Positions 1-8,700 are shown, numbered from the stretch's first letter. The stretch is DNA of 64,000 bases from Mycobacteroides chelonae (GCA_014204435.1 JACHLF010000001.1:186001-250000); one strand, 5' to 3'. Numbers and translations are program-made. Notes: generated from the letters alone by a model not told the origin.

Positions 1-531
1 GATTCCGGCGATCACCCGGGTGGTGACCACGAACGGGATGGACCGGATGCCCTGCGCCTCCAGCGCGTCGATCTCCTCGGAGATGCGCATGGCGCCGATC
101 TCTGCGGTCATCCGGCATCCCGCTTGGGCGGCAAAGCCGATCGCGGCGATCATCGGCGCCATTTCCCGGGTGTTCACGTACGCCGAGATGAATCCGGTGA
201 GCGATCCCATGCCGACCATGTCCAGGGTCGAGAAGCCCACGATGCCGACCGATGCCCCGACGGCCACACCCATGAACACCAGCACGCCGATGACCCCGCC
301 GCCGACGATGATCGAGCCGTTGCCCCACGTCATGTCGACCAGCAGGACGCCGGTTTGGCGTCGATAGCGCTTGAGTGTCTGAGGGATGGCGGCCAACACC
401 AGGCCGACGAAAGTGATGTGGTGGCCGAGATGTTCGGCCGAGCCGCCTGCGCTCTTGGTGAAGTTCCAGATGGACCGCGCGGCCCCGGGAAGTTCGTCCG
501 GGAAGTACCGTGAGGGACGGGAGGTGGACAT
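1..531 (-). CDS. MCE-operon ABC transporter permease YrbEB (3' end outside window)
   Basis: Inner-membrane permease of an MCE-type lipid importer, expected to pair with the YrbEA encoded just upstream and with MCE substrate-binding proteins and an MceG-type ATPase encoded elsewhere. The 177 visible residues start MSTSRPSRYFPDELP and have MlaE-family features: hydrophobic stretches around residues 40-50 and 73-105, and the coupling motif EEIDALEAQG at 152-161. ATG is at 531, two nucleotides after the yrbEA stop, so the two are co-transcribed and probably translationally coupled. The gene runs off the left edge, where the mce genes would normally follow. Family assignment is secure; which mce operon this is cannot be told from here. 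Confidence 0.93.
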   Translation of the reverse strand, partial: MSTSRPSRYFPDELPGAARSIWNFTKSAGGSAEHLGHHITFVGLVLAAIPQTLKRYRRQTGVLLVDMTWGNGSIIVGGGVIGVLVFMGVAVGASVGIVGFSTLDMVGMGSLTGFISAYVNTREMAPMIAAIGFAAQAGCRMTAEIGAMRISEEIDALEAQGIRSIPFVVTTRVIAGI

Positions 532-533
532 GA

Positions 534-1508
534 TCAGCCCACCTTCGACGGCATGAACATCGCGACGATTTGAGTGATCACGGTGTTGAGCACCATGACG
601 GTGACCACGCCGATGACCACGGTGGCGTTGACGGTATCGGCGACACCGCGCGCGCCGCCCTTGGTCTCCAGACCACGTTGGCACGCCACCAAAATGACCA
701 CCACACCGAACAGCCAGGTCTTGAGAACCGCCATGGTGACATCGTTGACGTTGGCGAAGGCGGCGAAGGAGGACAGGTAGCTGCCCGGGGTGCCGCCCTG
801 GAAACCGACGTTGACCAGATATCCGGCGAAGATCCCCACGAAGATGATGAAGATGCACAGCAGCGGCGAGACGAAAAGGATTGCCGCCAGGCGCGGAGTC
901 ACCAGCCGCTGCACCGGGTTGACACCCATAACGCGCATGGCATCGACCTCCTCGCGGATGCTTCGCGCACCCAGGTCAGTGGCGACCGCCGAACCGGCCG
1001 CGCCGCCGAGAAGGAGGGCGGCGACGATCGGTGCCCCCTGCTGGATCACTCCGAGGCCGCCCGCGGCACCGGAGATCGACGAGGCTCCGACCTGCGAGAT
1101 GATGCTGCCTGCCTGCACGGCGACAATTACGCCGAACGGGATTGACACCAGAATCGCCGGGACAACGGTGACGGTCAGGATGAACCAGGACTGGATCACG
1201 GTGTCTTGCCATGGGTGGCGCAGACGGATGATGTCGCTTATGAGAAATGCGAAGGACTGCGCGACAAGGTCGACATACCGACCGAGCGTCTTCAACATCG
1301 AATCGGTTTGAGAGACCACATATTCGATGGGGCGTTTGGCCAGTCGCGGTGCCCGATCCGGTAGCTGGAACGCCCCGCCCCGTGCAGAAGCGTCTGTTCT
1401 CCCGGCTTCAGGTTTGCTACCGGATTCGGTGACCGGCGATTCGGGCCACTCTTGGTGGGTGGGTCCCATACGCACCCCGGCCGCCACCTGACTCATGGCT
1501 GAGTTCAA
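534..1508 (-). CDS. MCE-operon ABC transporter permease YrbEA
   Basis: First permease of the MCE importer. The MlaE-family core fills the C-terminal two thirds; the coupling motif IREEVDAMRVMGVNP is near residue 184, followed by hydrophobic helices to the end. I place the start at the TTG at 1508 because AAGGAG lies six bases before it; this gives 324 residues. The next in-frame ATG (1496, MSQVAAG) is an alternative but is 18 bases from that ribosome binding site. The reading frame stays open to 1757, but that extension is unlike family members. The N-terminal ~60 residues are hydrophilic and low-complexity. The TetR gene upstream in the same direction is a candidate regulator. Confidence 0.92.
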   Translation of the reverse strand: MNSAMSQVAAGVRMGPTHQEWPESPVTESGSKPEAGRTDASARGGAFQLPDRAPRLAKRPIEYVVSQTDSMLKTLGRYVDLVAQSFAFLISDIIRLRHPWQDTVIQSWFILTVTVVPAILVSIPFGVIVAVQAGSIISQVGASSISGAAGGLGVIQQGAPIVAALLLGGAAGSAVATDLGARSIREEVDAMRVMGVNPVQRLVTPRLAAILFVSPLLCIFIIFVGIFAGYLVNVGFQGGTPGSYLSSFAAFANVNDVTMAVLKTWLFGVVVILVACQRGLETKGGARGVADTVNATVVIGVVTVMVLNTVITQIVAMFMPSKVG

Positions 1509-1844
1509 CAGCGGCTCCTTTGGCTTCGCATTCCCGGGTTGAGCTGGCACAACGGCCCGGTATTTCTCTTTGCGTAACAACAGGTAACTAGTACTCTGAA
1601 TCACATCTGGTGGCCTAGTGTGGTGTAGGTCATGGCCTGTGTCAAGTGCGGTGTTGCCGCACTTGGCGGTTAGCAGCCGCATGCCCCGCACGTAGGCATA
1701 TGTCGTGCCACCCGGTCTGGGCGGTGTCACAGCGAGGGCGTCGGAGGTCCCGGACACCCCAATCTCGGCAATTTACTGACTCGGTAGTCAGATTATTGGC
1801 TAGGCAGAGGCTAGCGGAGGTTCATGATCGTGGGACGCGAATTG
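1509..1844 (-). promoter_or_regulatory. Promoter region of the yrbEA/mce operon
   Basis: No gene is supported in these 336 bases between the TetR stop and yrbEA. The region holds a TetR-type palindrome at 1776-1791 and, at 1587-1595, the 9-mer ACTAGTACT. The reverse complement of that 9-mer recurs before the PF10118-type hydrolase gene at 3647-3655. The promoter of the MCE operon must lie here; I cannot assign -35/-10 boxes with confidence. Confidence 0.55.
1776..1791. promoter_or_regulatory. Inverted repeat, candidate TetR operator
   Basis: CTGACT and AGTCAG are perfect 6-bp arms around the 4-bp spacer CGGT. The site lies 54 bases beyond the stop codon of the TetR gene and about 270 bases before yrbEA. 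Its size and symmetry are typical of TetR operators, and the neighbouring TetR is the obvious candidate to bind it. This is inference from position and symmetry only. Confidence 0.45.
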
Positions 1845-2504
1845 TCAAGAATTTACCGCGGGTGCGGAGTTCGTCGTCGCCGCTCGCGCTAGCTGGACAA
1901 ATGAGCCGATGTAGGCCTCGCGTGTGTCCTGCGCGAGCTCACCCCGGATGGCCTTGAGGGTGGCTGCCATGGACAACCCGGTGATGGCGTGGGCCAGAAA
2001 TGGGGCATCGACCGTGCCGGCGATGGCACCGTCGTCGACAGCCCGTTCGATGATGGTGACGTTCATGGCTTCGATGAGATCGAGAATGCCGAACATGCGT
2101 TTGGTCATCGCCGTGTCGAGTAGGCCCTCACGCAGGATGACCTGCATGATCTCCGGGCTGTTGTCCAGCATGTCGAACAGCCGGGTGAACACCGTGCGCA
2201 GGTGCAGTTCGAAGTCCCCAGCGTTTCCGAGCAGGTCGCTGGTGTCATTTACCGCCGCGAGCGTTCTCTGGAGGTAACTGTCGATCACGGCATCCAGTGC
2301 GTCGCGCTTGGTGTCGAAGTACAGGTAGAACGTGCCCCGGCCGACGCCGGCCCGCTGGGTGATGTCGGTGATGCTGGCCTTGTGGTAGCCCTTCTCGGCG
2401 AACTCCAGCGCGGCCGCCTCGGTGAGCGCGCGTTGCCGTTCGCGAGCGCGCGTCGGGTTGGGTGGGCGGCCCGGCCCACGCCGGCCGCTGTCTGCGCTGG
2501 CCAC
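1845..2504 (-). CDS. TetR-family transcriptional regulator next to the MCE operon
   Basis: One-component repressor-type regulator of 219 residues. The N-terminal helix-turn-helix is clear: RQRALTEAAALEFAEKGYHK, then SITDITQRAGVGRGTFYLYF and DTKRDALDAV, which is the standard TetR pattern. The C-terminal ligand domain is helical and not assignable. I use the GTG at 2504 (VASADSGRRGPGRPP) because the basic GRRGPGRPP segment commonly begins such proteins; the frame is open to an upstream start at 2564. It lies upstream of, and reads in the same direction as, yrbEA, so control of the MCE operon is the likely role. Confidence 0.88.
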   Translation of the reverse strand: MASADSGRRGPGRPPNPTRARERQRALTEAAALEFAEKGYHKASITDITQRAGVGRGTFYLYFDTKRDALDAVIDSYLQRTLAAVNDTSDLLGNAGDFELHLRTVFTRLFDMLDNSPEIMQVILREGLLDTAMTKRMFGILDLIEAMNVTIIERAVDDGAIAGTVDAPFLAHAITGLSMAATLKAIRGELAQDTREAYIGSFVQLARAATTNSAPAVNS

Positions 2505-2547
2505 GCGAACACAGTAACCACTGCTGGCAAATATGTTGGAAAATGCA

Positions 2548-2570
2548 CGAACAGGCCGGGACATTGTTCG
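2548..2570. promoter_or_regulatory. Inverted repeat in the divergent TetR-TetR promoter region
   Basis: CGAACA (2548-2553) and TGTTCG (2565-2570) form a perfect 6-bp inverted repeat with an 11-base spacer. It sits in the 298-base non-coding gap (2505-2802) between the two divergent TetR genes, 43 bases before the proposed start of the leftward one. An autoregulatory operator is possible; no other clear element was seen in this gap. Confidence 0.3.
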
Positions 2571-2802
2571 GGCGCGGTCACAACGATTTCACGAGCTGAA
2601 CGATAGGCCGGGTAAATACTCCGAGGTGAGGCCGAAGGGGTGCATACCTCTCTCCAGGAGCTGCGATACCTCCGGGTGGCGGCCATTTGTTTGCTAGAAG
2701 TCTCACCGCCGTTGCTCGTCGAGAGTGATCTCGCAGATCTGCGATTCGTGTACCGGGTGCTATGCGTGCCGGAGACCCGGCCAGTCGGTCTACGATGTGG
2801 GC

Positions 2803-3492
2803 GTGTCAACCCAGGTGTATCCGGAGCGCGGCCTTCCTGAGCTGACCGGTGACGCCCGTGTCGACCGGTGGCGTGAGCATCGTGCGAAAGTCCGTGCGGA
2901 ATTGGTCGAAGCCACGCTGAACGCGATCGACGAACTCGGACCCGACCTGTCGATCGACGATGTCCTCAAATCCGCGGGGATCTCGCGGCCCAAGCTGTAC
3001 CGCTTCTTCACGGACAAGGAAGCTCTCTTCACCGCGGTGGCGATGCGCGTTCAGGAATTGGTCGTCGAGCGGTTGGTGTCGAACATCGATTTGTCCGTCA
3101 GCCTGCTCGAGCTGTTCCGCTCGGGGTTGGCCGGCTATGTCGATCTCGTCGACGAACGGCCCAACCTGGTGCGTTTTCTGCTGAGCGTCCAGTATGCGAA
3201 CGCGACATCACTCATCGAGAGTGGGCGCCCGCTGTCCGATGCCATTGCCCAGCTGGTCGGCTCGATGTTTAGCTCCCGCGGTGGCAACGCCGATCACATC
3301 GAGTACGTGATCGATGCGATGCTGGCCTCCACCGGCATCGCCGTACTGCGCTGGTTCGATGAGCCCGTGATCAGCAAGGAAACCCTCGTCGACGAGTTGG
3401 TGGTCTACGTGTGGGGTGGTTTGGCGGCATCGGCCAAAGCTCGGGGGGTCGAGCTGAATCCTGACGATCCCGTCCTCCTGTCTGCCGACTAG
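2803..3492 (+). CDS. TetR-family transcriptional regulator
   Basis: Regulator of 229 residues, divergent from the first TetR and upstream of the PF10118-type hydrolase gene in the same direction. The helix-turn-helix spans about residues 32-75: VRAELVEATLNAIDELGPD, SIDDVLKSAGISRPKLYRFF, TDKEALFTAV. The C-terminal region is a helical ligand domain. GTG at 2803 is chosen because residues upstream in the open frame are cysteine-rich and unlike TetR N-termini. It probably controls the hydrolase/EphD block downstream, whose promoter has several inverted repeats. Ligand unknown. Confidence 0.87.
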   Translation: MSTQVYPERGLPELTGDARVDRWREHRAKVRAELVEATLNAIDELGPDLSIDDVLKSAGISRPKLYRFFTDKEALFTAVAMRVQELVVERLVSNIDLSVSLLELFRSGLAGYVDLVDERPNLVRFLLSVQYANATSLIESGRPLSDAIAQLVGSMFSSRGGNADHIEYVIDAMLASTGIAVLRWFDEPVISKETLVDELVVYVWGGLAASAKARGVELNPDDPVLLSAD

Positions 3493-3623
3493 CTGCTCGC
3501 ACCGCCTTCCAGGGCAACTTCTTCTGTGTTCGCGCCGCGTCGACCCTTGATCGATCCGCGACCTCGTTGAGTCCATTTCACTTGTTGGGTTGTATTGCGC
3601 GTCACACTGCCGCCGTCCTATGG

Positions 3624-3665
3624 TAGTACTCATACGTAATACTTGAAGTACTAGTAACTTCTGAT
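3624..3665 (+). promoter_or_regulatory. Cluster of inverted repeats before the PF10118-type hydrolase gene
   Basis: TAGTACT (3624-3630) and AGTACTA (3647-3653) are perfect 7-bp arms. Inside lies ACTTGAAGT, itself an odd palindrome, and the right arm continues into AGTACTAGTAACTT. The cluster ends about 20 bases before the TTG start at 3685, so it probably overlaps the promoter. It looks like a compound operator for the upstream TetR. The 9-mer AGTACTAGT here is also present, inverted, in the mce promoter region. Confidence 0.5.
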
Positions 3666-3684
3666 CACGAATGGGAGTGGTGAG

Positions 3685-4539
3685 TTGGCAAGCCCAGCTG
3701 TGGTGTACCCCAAGACCCGGCGGATCCGGTTTCGTTTCGGCGACGACGGCAATGCCCACAAGTACTTCGTGGAGAACGACATCGCCTACAGCCACTTCGT
3801 GGCGGGCCTGTCCGGTAGTTTCCCGCCGGGTGAAGAGGGTTTTATCCGCTCGGTGCGCAAGTTCTCCGATCAGATCACCGATCCCGTCCTCAAGAAGCGC
3901 GTCGCCGGATTCATCGGTCAGGAGTCGGTGCACGGTCAGGAGCATCGACGTGTCAACGAGAAGCTCGTCGAACTGGGGTATCCCATCGCATGGTGGGATT
4001 CGCAGAAGCAAGTCGATCGGTTGATCCGGTTCGAGAACATGCTGCCGCCGCGCGCGCACCTGGCCTTCACGGCGATGGCCGAGCACATGACCGCGATCCT
4101 CGCCGAACGGACGCTCGGCAGTGAGGATGTGCAGGCCATTCCGGGTGACCCCGAAGTGTGGCACCTACTCAACTGGCACGCCCTAGAGGAACTTGAACAC
4201 AAGTCGGTGGCCTTCGATGTGTACCGCGCGGTCGGCGGTACCGAGGCCATGCGGATCGGTCTCATGCTGGTCGCGATGACCATCGTCCCGCCGTTGACGC
4301 TCGGCATCCTGGCCGGATCACTGCTGGCCGACCCGGTCGCGCGGCGCCAGCCCCTCCGTCTGATGAGAGAAGCGCGGGGACTCTTCGGCGGGCCGTTGTT
4401 CAAGGGCGTCCTGGGCGACGTCCGCAAGTACCTACGGCCCGGCTTCCATCCCGACGACATCGACACCGACGAGCTGCTGGACCGTTGGCAACAAGAGCTC
4501 TTCGGCAGCAAGGGAATTCTGGTCGATCACCTCAAGTAG
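3685..4539 (+). CDS. Predicted metal-dependent hydrolase (PF10118-type)
   Basis: Helical protein of 284 residues resembling the PF10118 'predicted metal-dependent hydrolase' family. The ligand-type motifs are visible: GQESVHGQEH in the first half and HALEELEHKSVAFD in the second, a pattern like ferritin-type di-metal proteins. The real reaction of this family is not established. The start is TTG at 3685 (ASPAVVYPKTRRIRF), preceded by GGGAGTGGTGAG. In mycobacteria such genes sit beside FAD monooxygenases and SDRs, and here the downstream genes are deleted remnants of those types. It is the only complete gene left between the TetR and the EphD-like gene. Confidence 0.8.
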   Translation: MASPAVVYPKTRRIRFRFGDDGNAHKYFVENDIAYSHFVAGLSGSFPPGEEGFIRSVRKFSDQITDPVLKKRVAGFIGQESVHGQEHRRVNEKLVELGYPIAWWDSQKQVDRLIRFENMLPPRAHLAFTAMAEHMTAILAERTLGSEDVQAIPGDPEVWHLLNWHALEELEHKSVAFDVYRAVGGTEAMRIGLMLVAMTIVPPLTLGILAGSLLADPVARRQPLRLMREARGLFGGPLFKGVLGDVRKYLRPGFHPDDIDTDELLDRWQQELFGSKGILVDHLK

Positions 4540-4568
4540 CCCGCGACACGTCAAAGGAGACGCCCACC

Positions 4569-4869
4569 GTGAGCACTGCCGCACGGCATTCAACGACGGC
4601 TGAGCTGGAACAACCCGATCATGAGGTGGCCGTGGTCGGCGCCGGTTTCGGCGGAATCGGTATTGGTATCTCTCTGCAACGCAAGGGGATACACGACTTC
4701 ATCATCATCGACGCGCCGCGGTGCCACCGTTTGTGAGATCCGGCAGCAGGCTCATGACGAGTACTTCCAGAAGTGTTTGAAGCGACAGGAGAAGAACTTC
4801 TTGTTCACCGATGTGTGCGCCGGATCAAACACGTATTACATGGACCAGTATGCAGATTCGCCACTTTGA
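4569..4869 (+). pseudogene. FAD-dependent (Baeyer-Villiger type) monooxygenase, internally deleted
   Basis: Remnant of a flavin monooxygenase. The 5' part starts with GTG after an AAGGAG-like site and encodes HEVAVVGAGFGGIGIGISLQ, an FAD-binding GxGxxG fold, then stops at 4736. In another frame the 3' part encodes RQQAHDEYFQKCLKRQEKNF and AGSNTYYMDQYAD, like the C-terminal tail of these enzymes, ending at 4869. Such enzymes are normally about 490 residues, so roughly 1.2-1.3 kb of the middle is missing and the ends are fused out of frame near 4715-4740. It cannot make a working enzyme. Confidence 0.75.
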
Positions 4870-4941
4870 CCTCGATGTCTATCGTTACTCGACGGGATCG
4901 GAAGTCCCCGGGATGGTGGCATCGACCGCTGGGGAGAGTGC

Positions 4942-5160
4942 GTGAGAAACAATCCGTTGGAGCCTCGCCTGGTAGTGGTGGCCGGCGCCGGGAGCGGTGT
5001 CGGCCGCGCGACGGCCATGCGATTCGCCGAAAGCGGAGCCCACGTGGTCGTTTCCGACATGGATCTCGATTCCGCGCAGGCCACCACGGCGATGATCCGA
5101 GCGGATGGCAGTACGGCATCGGCGGCGCAATTGGATGTCACCGATCCTGTTGCCGCCGCT
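4942..5160 (+). pseudogene. Short-chain dehydrogenase, N-terminal fragment
   Basis: GTG at 4942 follows GGGGAGAG. It opens the Rossmann half of an SDR: RLVVVAGAGSGVGRATAMRF, then GAHVVVSDMDLDSA and QLDVTDP. This matches the first ~70 residues of the SDR domain in the EphD-like gene downstream. Near 5160 the similarity ends and the sequence passes into a ferredoxin-reductase tail in another frame. The catalytic Ser-Tyr-Lys half is gone. It is the second of three consecutive truncated genes. Confidence 0.7.
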
Positions 5161-5163
5161 GCA

Positions 5164-5485
5164 TGCCGATCTCGCAGTCTACTGCTGTCGTCCCGCGCTC
5201 ATACTGAAGGTGATTCGCGGCGCTTTCGCCGAATCGCCCGGGGTGGAACTGCATTTCGAGAGATTCTCGGCACCGCCCATCGAGAACGGCGTGTCGTCTC
5301 AGGTGAAACTGGGCGCCGGTGGCCCCGTACTGGACGTCGCGCCCGACAAGAGCGCGCTGGAAACGGTGCTCGCGGGCAGCCCCGATCATCGCGACACCCT
5401 CTTGACCGAAACTCCGCGGGCCGAAGGCCGGATGCTCCTATGTGTGTCTCGTGCCGACGGCGGACGCCTGGTACTGGACATCTGA
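5164..5485 (+). pseudogene. Ferredoxin reductase (PDR/VanB type), C-terminal fragment lacking its iron-sulphur motif
   Basis: Encodes AVYCCRPALILKVIRGAF, then HFERFSAPP, VLDVAPDKSALETVL and LAGSPDHRDTLLTE, ending CVSRADGGRLVLDI. This is the end of a phthalate-dioxygenase-reductase/VanB-like protein: NAD-domain tail plus plant-type ferredoxin domain. In intact members about 20 residues containing the 2Fe-2S cysteines (CxxGxCGTC) stand between SALETVL and LAGS; here they are missing, so the cluster site is lost. The FMN/NAD front part is also absent. The fragment ends 15 bases before the EphD-like start. Confidence 0.7.
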
Positions 5486-5500
5486 GAACGGAGATATGGG

Positions 5501-7324
5501 ATGACTCTCACGACTAAGCGTGAGGACGGCGTGGCCAATCACGGTGTCACCGAACACGTGGTGCGTAACGGCGATATCGACGTGGCGTACTTCGTGCAGG
5601 GTAACCCCGATGGGGAAACCATCCTGCTGGTGCACGGGTGGCCCGATTCGCATCACCTGTGGGACGGAGTGGCACCGCTGCTCAAGGACCGCTTCCGGCT
5701 GGTCGCGGTGGATAATCGTGGAGCCGGAAAGAGCACTAACCCCAAGAGCTTCCGCGATTTCCGCCTCACCGAGATGGCGAGCGATTACGTCGCAGTCGCC
5801 GATGCGGTGAGCCCCGATAGCCCGGTGCACGTGCTAGGGCACGACTGGGGCAGCGTCGCGATGCGGGAAGCCATCTGCAATCCCGAGCTGGAGCACCGAT
5901 TTTCTTCGTTCACCTCCGTATCCGGGCCCTCGGCGCACCATATGAGCCGCTGGGTGCGGTCGCGGCTGGGTAGCCCGACGCCCAGGAACGTGGCACTGGC
6001 GCTCGGGCAGATCGGCTCTCTGCTCTACATGTTCGGGTCAATGACTCCCATCATCCCGAATGTTCTGCTCAAGCTCACCATGAACGAAAAGCGCTGGCGT
6101 ACAGGACTGTCCCTGGCGGAAGGGACGGCCGTCGAGGAGATTCACCTGGGGCCGACCTTCATGAGCGACCTCACCAGGACCCTGCGGGTGTATCGCGCCA
6201 ACGCGCTGCCGGCGATGCTGCACCCGCAGGATCGGCACACCAACGTTCCGGTTCAAGTCATCGTCGGGACCCGTGATCCCGCGGTGCGCCAGTCCAATTA
6301 CGACGATGAGCCCAAATGGAACCGGCAGACATGGCGGCGGGTGCTCGACGGCGGGCACTGGCTGCCGTTCTCACACCCACAAGTGCTCGCGGCCGCGGCC
6401 ACCGAACTCATCGACGCGGTGTCGGGCAACCAGCCCGGCCGCTCACTACGGAGGGCAGAAATAGGCAAGAGCCGCAAACCGTTTGAGGACCAGTTGGTGG
6501 TCATCACCGGAGGGGGTAGCGGTATCGGTAGGGAAACCGCGCGTGAATTCGCCCGCCAGGGTGCCGAAGTGGTGCTTTCCGATGTGAACTTGGACGGAGC
6601 CAATGAGACGGTCGCACTCATCGAGCAGGCAGGTGGCGTCGCGCACGCGTACCGTCTCAACGTCGCGGACGAGGACGCGGTCGACGCGCATGCCGACGAG
6701 GTGGTGAAGCTCCATGGTGTGCCAGATGTCTTGGTGAACAACGCCGGAGTCGGTGCCGCCGGCGGATTCCTGGACACCCCCTCGGGGGAGTTTCGGCGCG
6801 TCATCGAGATCAATCTCTTCGGGGTTGTCAACGGCAGCCGTGCGTTCGGCGCCAAGATGGCCGAACGCGGGTTCGGCGGTCACATCGTCAACCTGTCCAG
6901 CATGGCTGCCTACAGTCCGCAGAAGGCTTTTACGGCGTATTCGACGAGCAAGTCGGCCGTGTTCATGTTCTCGGACTGCCTGCGGGCCGACCTCGCGACC
7001 CACAACATCGGCGTGACCACCATCTGCCCCGGCGTCGTGCACACCAATATTGTTGCCACCACCAAGATCTCAGGGGTAAGCGCCGACGAAGAGGCGAGGA
7101 TGCAACAGGCCGGCGACAAGGCATACGCGATGCGCCGCTACGGCCCTGAGAAGGTGGCTCGCCAGATCGTCACTGCGGTGCGCAAGAATAAGCAGGTTGT
7201 GCCCGTGACGCCCGAGGCGCGGCTGCAGTACCTCAACAACCGGCTGGCGCCCGGGCTCACGCGCTACTTTGCTACCAAAGCCGGTATGACCGACCTCATC
7301 AAGTTGGTGCCCACCAAGAAGTAG
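5501..7324 (+). CDS. ephD: EphD-like alpha/beta hydrolase - short-chain dehydrogenase fusion
   Basis: Two-domain protein of 607 residues with the architecture of M. tuberculosis EphD (Rv2214c). Residues 1 to about 310 are an epoxide-hydrolase-like alpha/beta hydrolase: HGWPDS at 45-50, nucleophile elbow GHDWGS with D115, and the general-base histidine at about H286 (GGHW). Residues from about 328 are an SDR: TGGGSGIG at 336-343, NNAG at 413-416, catalytic Ser near 466 and Y480-STS-K484. Both active sites look intact. EphD has been linked to epoxide turnover and mycolic-acid composition in mycobacteria. Orthology to EphD rather than a paralogue is not proven. It is the intact end of an otherwise decayed gene row. 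Confidence 0.85.
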   Translation: MTLTTKREDGVANHGVTEHVVRNGDIDVAYFVQGNPDGETILLVHGWPDSHHLWDGVAPLLKDRFRLVAVDNRGAGKSTNPKSFRDFRLTEMASDYVAVADAVSPDSPVHVLGHDWGSVAMREAICNPELEHRFSSFTSVSGPSAHHMSRWVRSRLGSPTPRNVALALGQIGSLLYMFGSMTPIIPNVLLKLTMNEKRWRTGLSLAEGTAVEEIHLGPTFMSDLTRTLRVYRANALPAMLHPQDRHTNVPVQVIVGTRDPAVRQSNYDDEPKWNRQTWRRVLDGGHWLPFSHPQVLAAAATELIDAVSGNQPGRSLRRAEIGKSRKPFEDQLVVITGGGSGIGRETAREFARQGAEVVLSDVNLDGANETVALIEQAGGVAHAYRLNVADEDAVDAHADEVVKLHGVPDVLVNNAGVGAAGGFLDTPSGEFRRVIEINLFGVVNGSRAFGAKMAERGFGGHIVNLSSMAAYSPQKAFTAYSTSKSAVFMFSDCLRADLATHNIGVTTICPGVVHTNIVATTKISGVSADEEARMQQAGDKAYAMRRYGPEKVARQIVTAVRKNKQVVPVTPEARLQYLNNRLAPGLTRYFATKAGMTDLIKLVPTKK

Positions 7325-7363
7325 ACGACAGGCTCGCCGCTAGGTCGTCGTTCGAAGGGCGGC

Positions 7364-8134
7364 CTAGCGGCGAGCACGGATGAATTGCCCCTGACCTGTG
7401 AGTGTTTGGGCGATGTTGGTCCACCCCTGGGCGCGCAGCCAGCCGGTGACCTCGTCGCGCCCGAACGCCCGGAAACCGCTGACGCGCATCGCCCTGGTGA
7501 CACCGGGTAGGGACCCCGCAGCAGTCTGTAGGGACGTGAAGATCACGATCTGCCCCTCGGGCCCCGCCACCCGGCAGAGTTCTCGCACGGCCTGTTCGGG
7601 GTCGGGGATGAGGTATAGCGCGGCGAGGCAGACCACGGTGTCGAATGTCGCGTCGGCGAAGGGCAGTGTGTGTGCGCTGCCCCGTATGTAGTCGACGTGC
7701 TGCGCCGAGTTGTCGCGCACGGCCCGCCGCAGCATGGGGCCGGAGAGGTCCAGGCCGATGCATACCCCATCGGTCCCGAGTTGCGCCGCGAGCTCCCGGG
7801 TGTAGAGGCCGGGACCGCATGCGACATCGAGGATCTTGCGATCACCACGCCCGGCGATCTCGTCCATCAGTGCCGTGTGGGCCTTGAGGGTGCTTCGACC
7901 GCCGTAGCTGAATCCGCGGGTGAACATCGGGCGCCAGGCGCGCTCATAGATCGCGGCCAGCAGTGGGCTCTGCATGAATCGGTTGGCCAGGGACACCGGC
8001 TCATCGCTTTCGGGGCCGAGGACATCGAGGTAGCCCTGATCGCGCCGCGGTGGATGGGTGATCCGCGAGGGGTCGATCAGCGATTCAGCCAGATTCGGAT
8101 CATGCAGTATGCCCACGGTCCCTCCAGGGTCCAC
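7364..8134 (-). CDS. Class I SAM-dependent methyltransferase
   Basis: Cytosolic methyltransferase of 256 residues. The AdoMet-binding motif ILDVACGPGLYTREL is near residues 100-114, followed by the acidic loop CIGLDLSGPML, the motif GSAHTLPFADATFDTVVC, and LIPDPEQAVREL, all standard for the Methyltransf_11/25 group. An N-terminal extension of about 80 residues precedes the Rossmann fold. The acceptor substrate is unknown. It is convergent with the EphD-like gene (40-base gap) and divergent from the broken monooxygenase at 8360. Confidence 0.85.
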   Translation of the reverse strand: MDPGGTVGILHDPNLAESLIDPSRITHPPRRDQGYLDVLGPESDEPVSLANRFMQSPLLAAIYERAWRPMFTRGFSYGGRSTLKAHTALMDEIAGRGDRKILDVACGPGLYTRELAAQLGTDGVCIGLDLSGPMLRRAVRDNSAQHVDYIRGSAHTLPFADATFDTVVCLAALYLIPDPEQAVRELCRVAGPEGQIVIFTSLQTAAGSLPGVTRAMRVSGFRAFGRDEVTGWLRAQGWTNIAQTLTGQGQFIRARR

Positions 8135-8359
8135 ATCGATTGAGTGAATTGTGTGGAACGGATGGTACTGGATACTACAAATAACAAGGTGCGCGCGGCA
8201 AGAGTTTCTGCAGCGTGGGCGGCTTTCGCCGTTCCCTTAATTGATCAAATGGTGTGTCAGTCTATTAAATATGCTCGACACTTAGGGATGTGGTTGGGCC
8301 TGGTGGCGTACCGACCAAGCCCACGGCGAGATGCGCCGGAGCAATGGAAGGGTTCTGCC

Positions 8360-8700
8360 GTGAAACGAACCCTGGACGCAACCATGGGCCTGCACGACGA
8401 ACCCGATTGCGGGGCCGCGATCATCGGTGCCGGGTTGGGTGGCATCTGCGCGGCCGTCACGCCGATCGAGATCGGTATCCGGGACTTCGTCGTCATCGAC
8501 CGGGACGAGAACTTCGGTGGCACGTGGTTGCGTAACACCTATCCGGGGGTGGGGCGGACATCCCGGTCTTCGCCTACCGATTTGCCTTCGCCCCGAAGGG
8601 GGACTGGGAGCGATTCTTTGCCACCGGTGCCGAAATACAGCAGTACGCACTGGATCTGATGGCCGAGCACGGGTTGCGGGCCCACATGAGGTTCGGAACA
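8360..8700 (+). pseudogene. FAD-dependent monooxygenase, 5' fragment with frameshift
   Basis: A second broken flavin monooxygenase. GTG at 8360 opens KRTLDATMGLHDEPDCGAAI, the FAD motif GAGLGG, and FVVIDRDENFGGTWLRNTYP. Near 8548-8552 the frame shifts: the expected continuation ADIPVFAYRFAFAPKGDWER and AEIQQYALDLMAEHGL is read one frame over and ends at a stop within DGVRPA. The NADPH-binding and C-terminal parts are not seen. It is unlikely to be functional. Confidence 0.75.
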
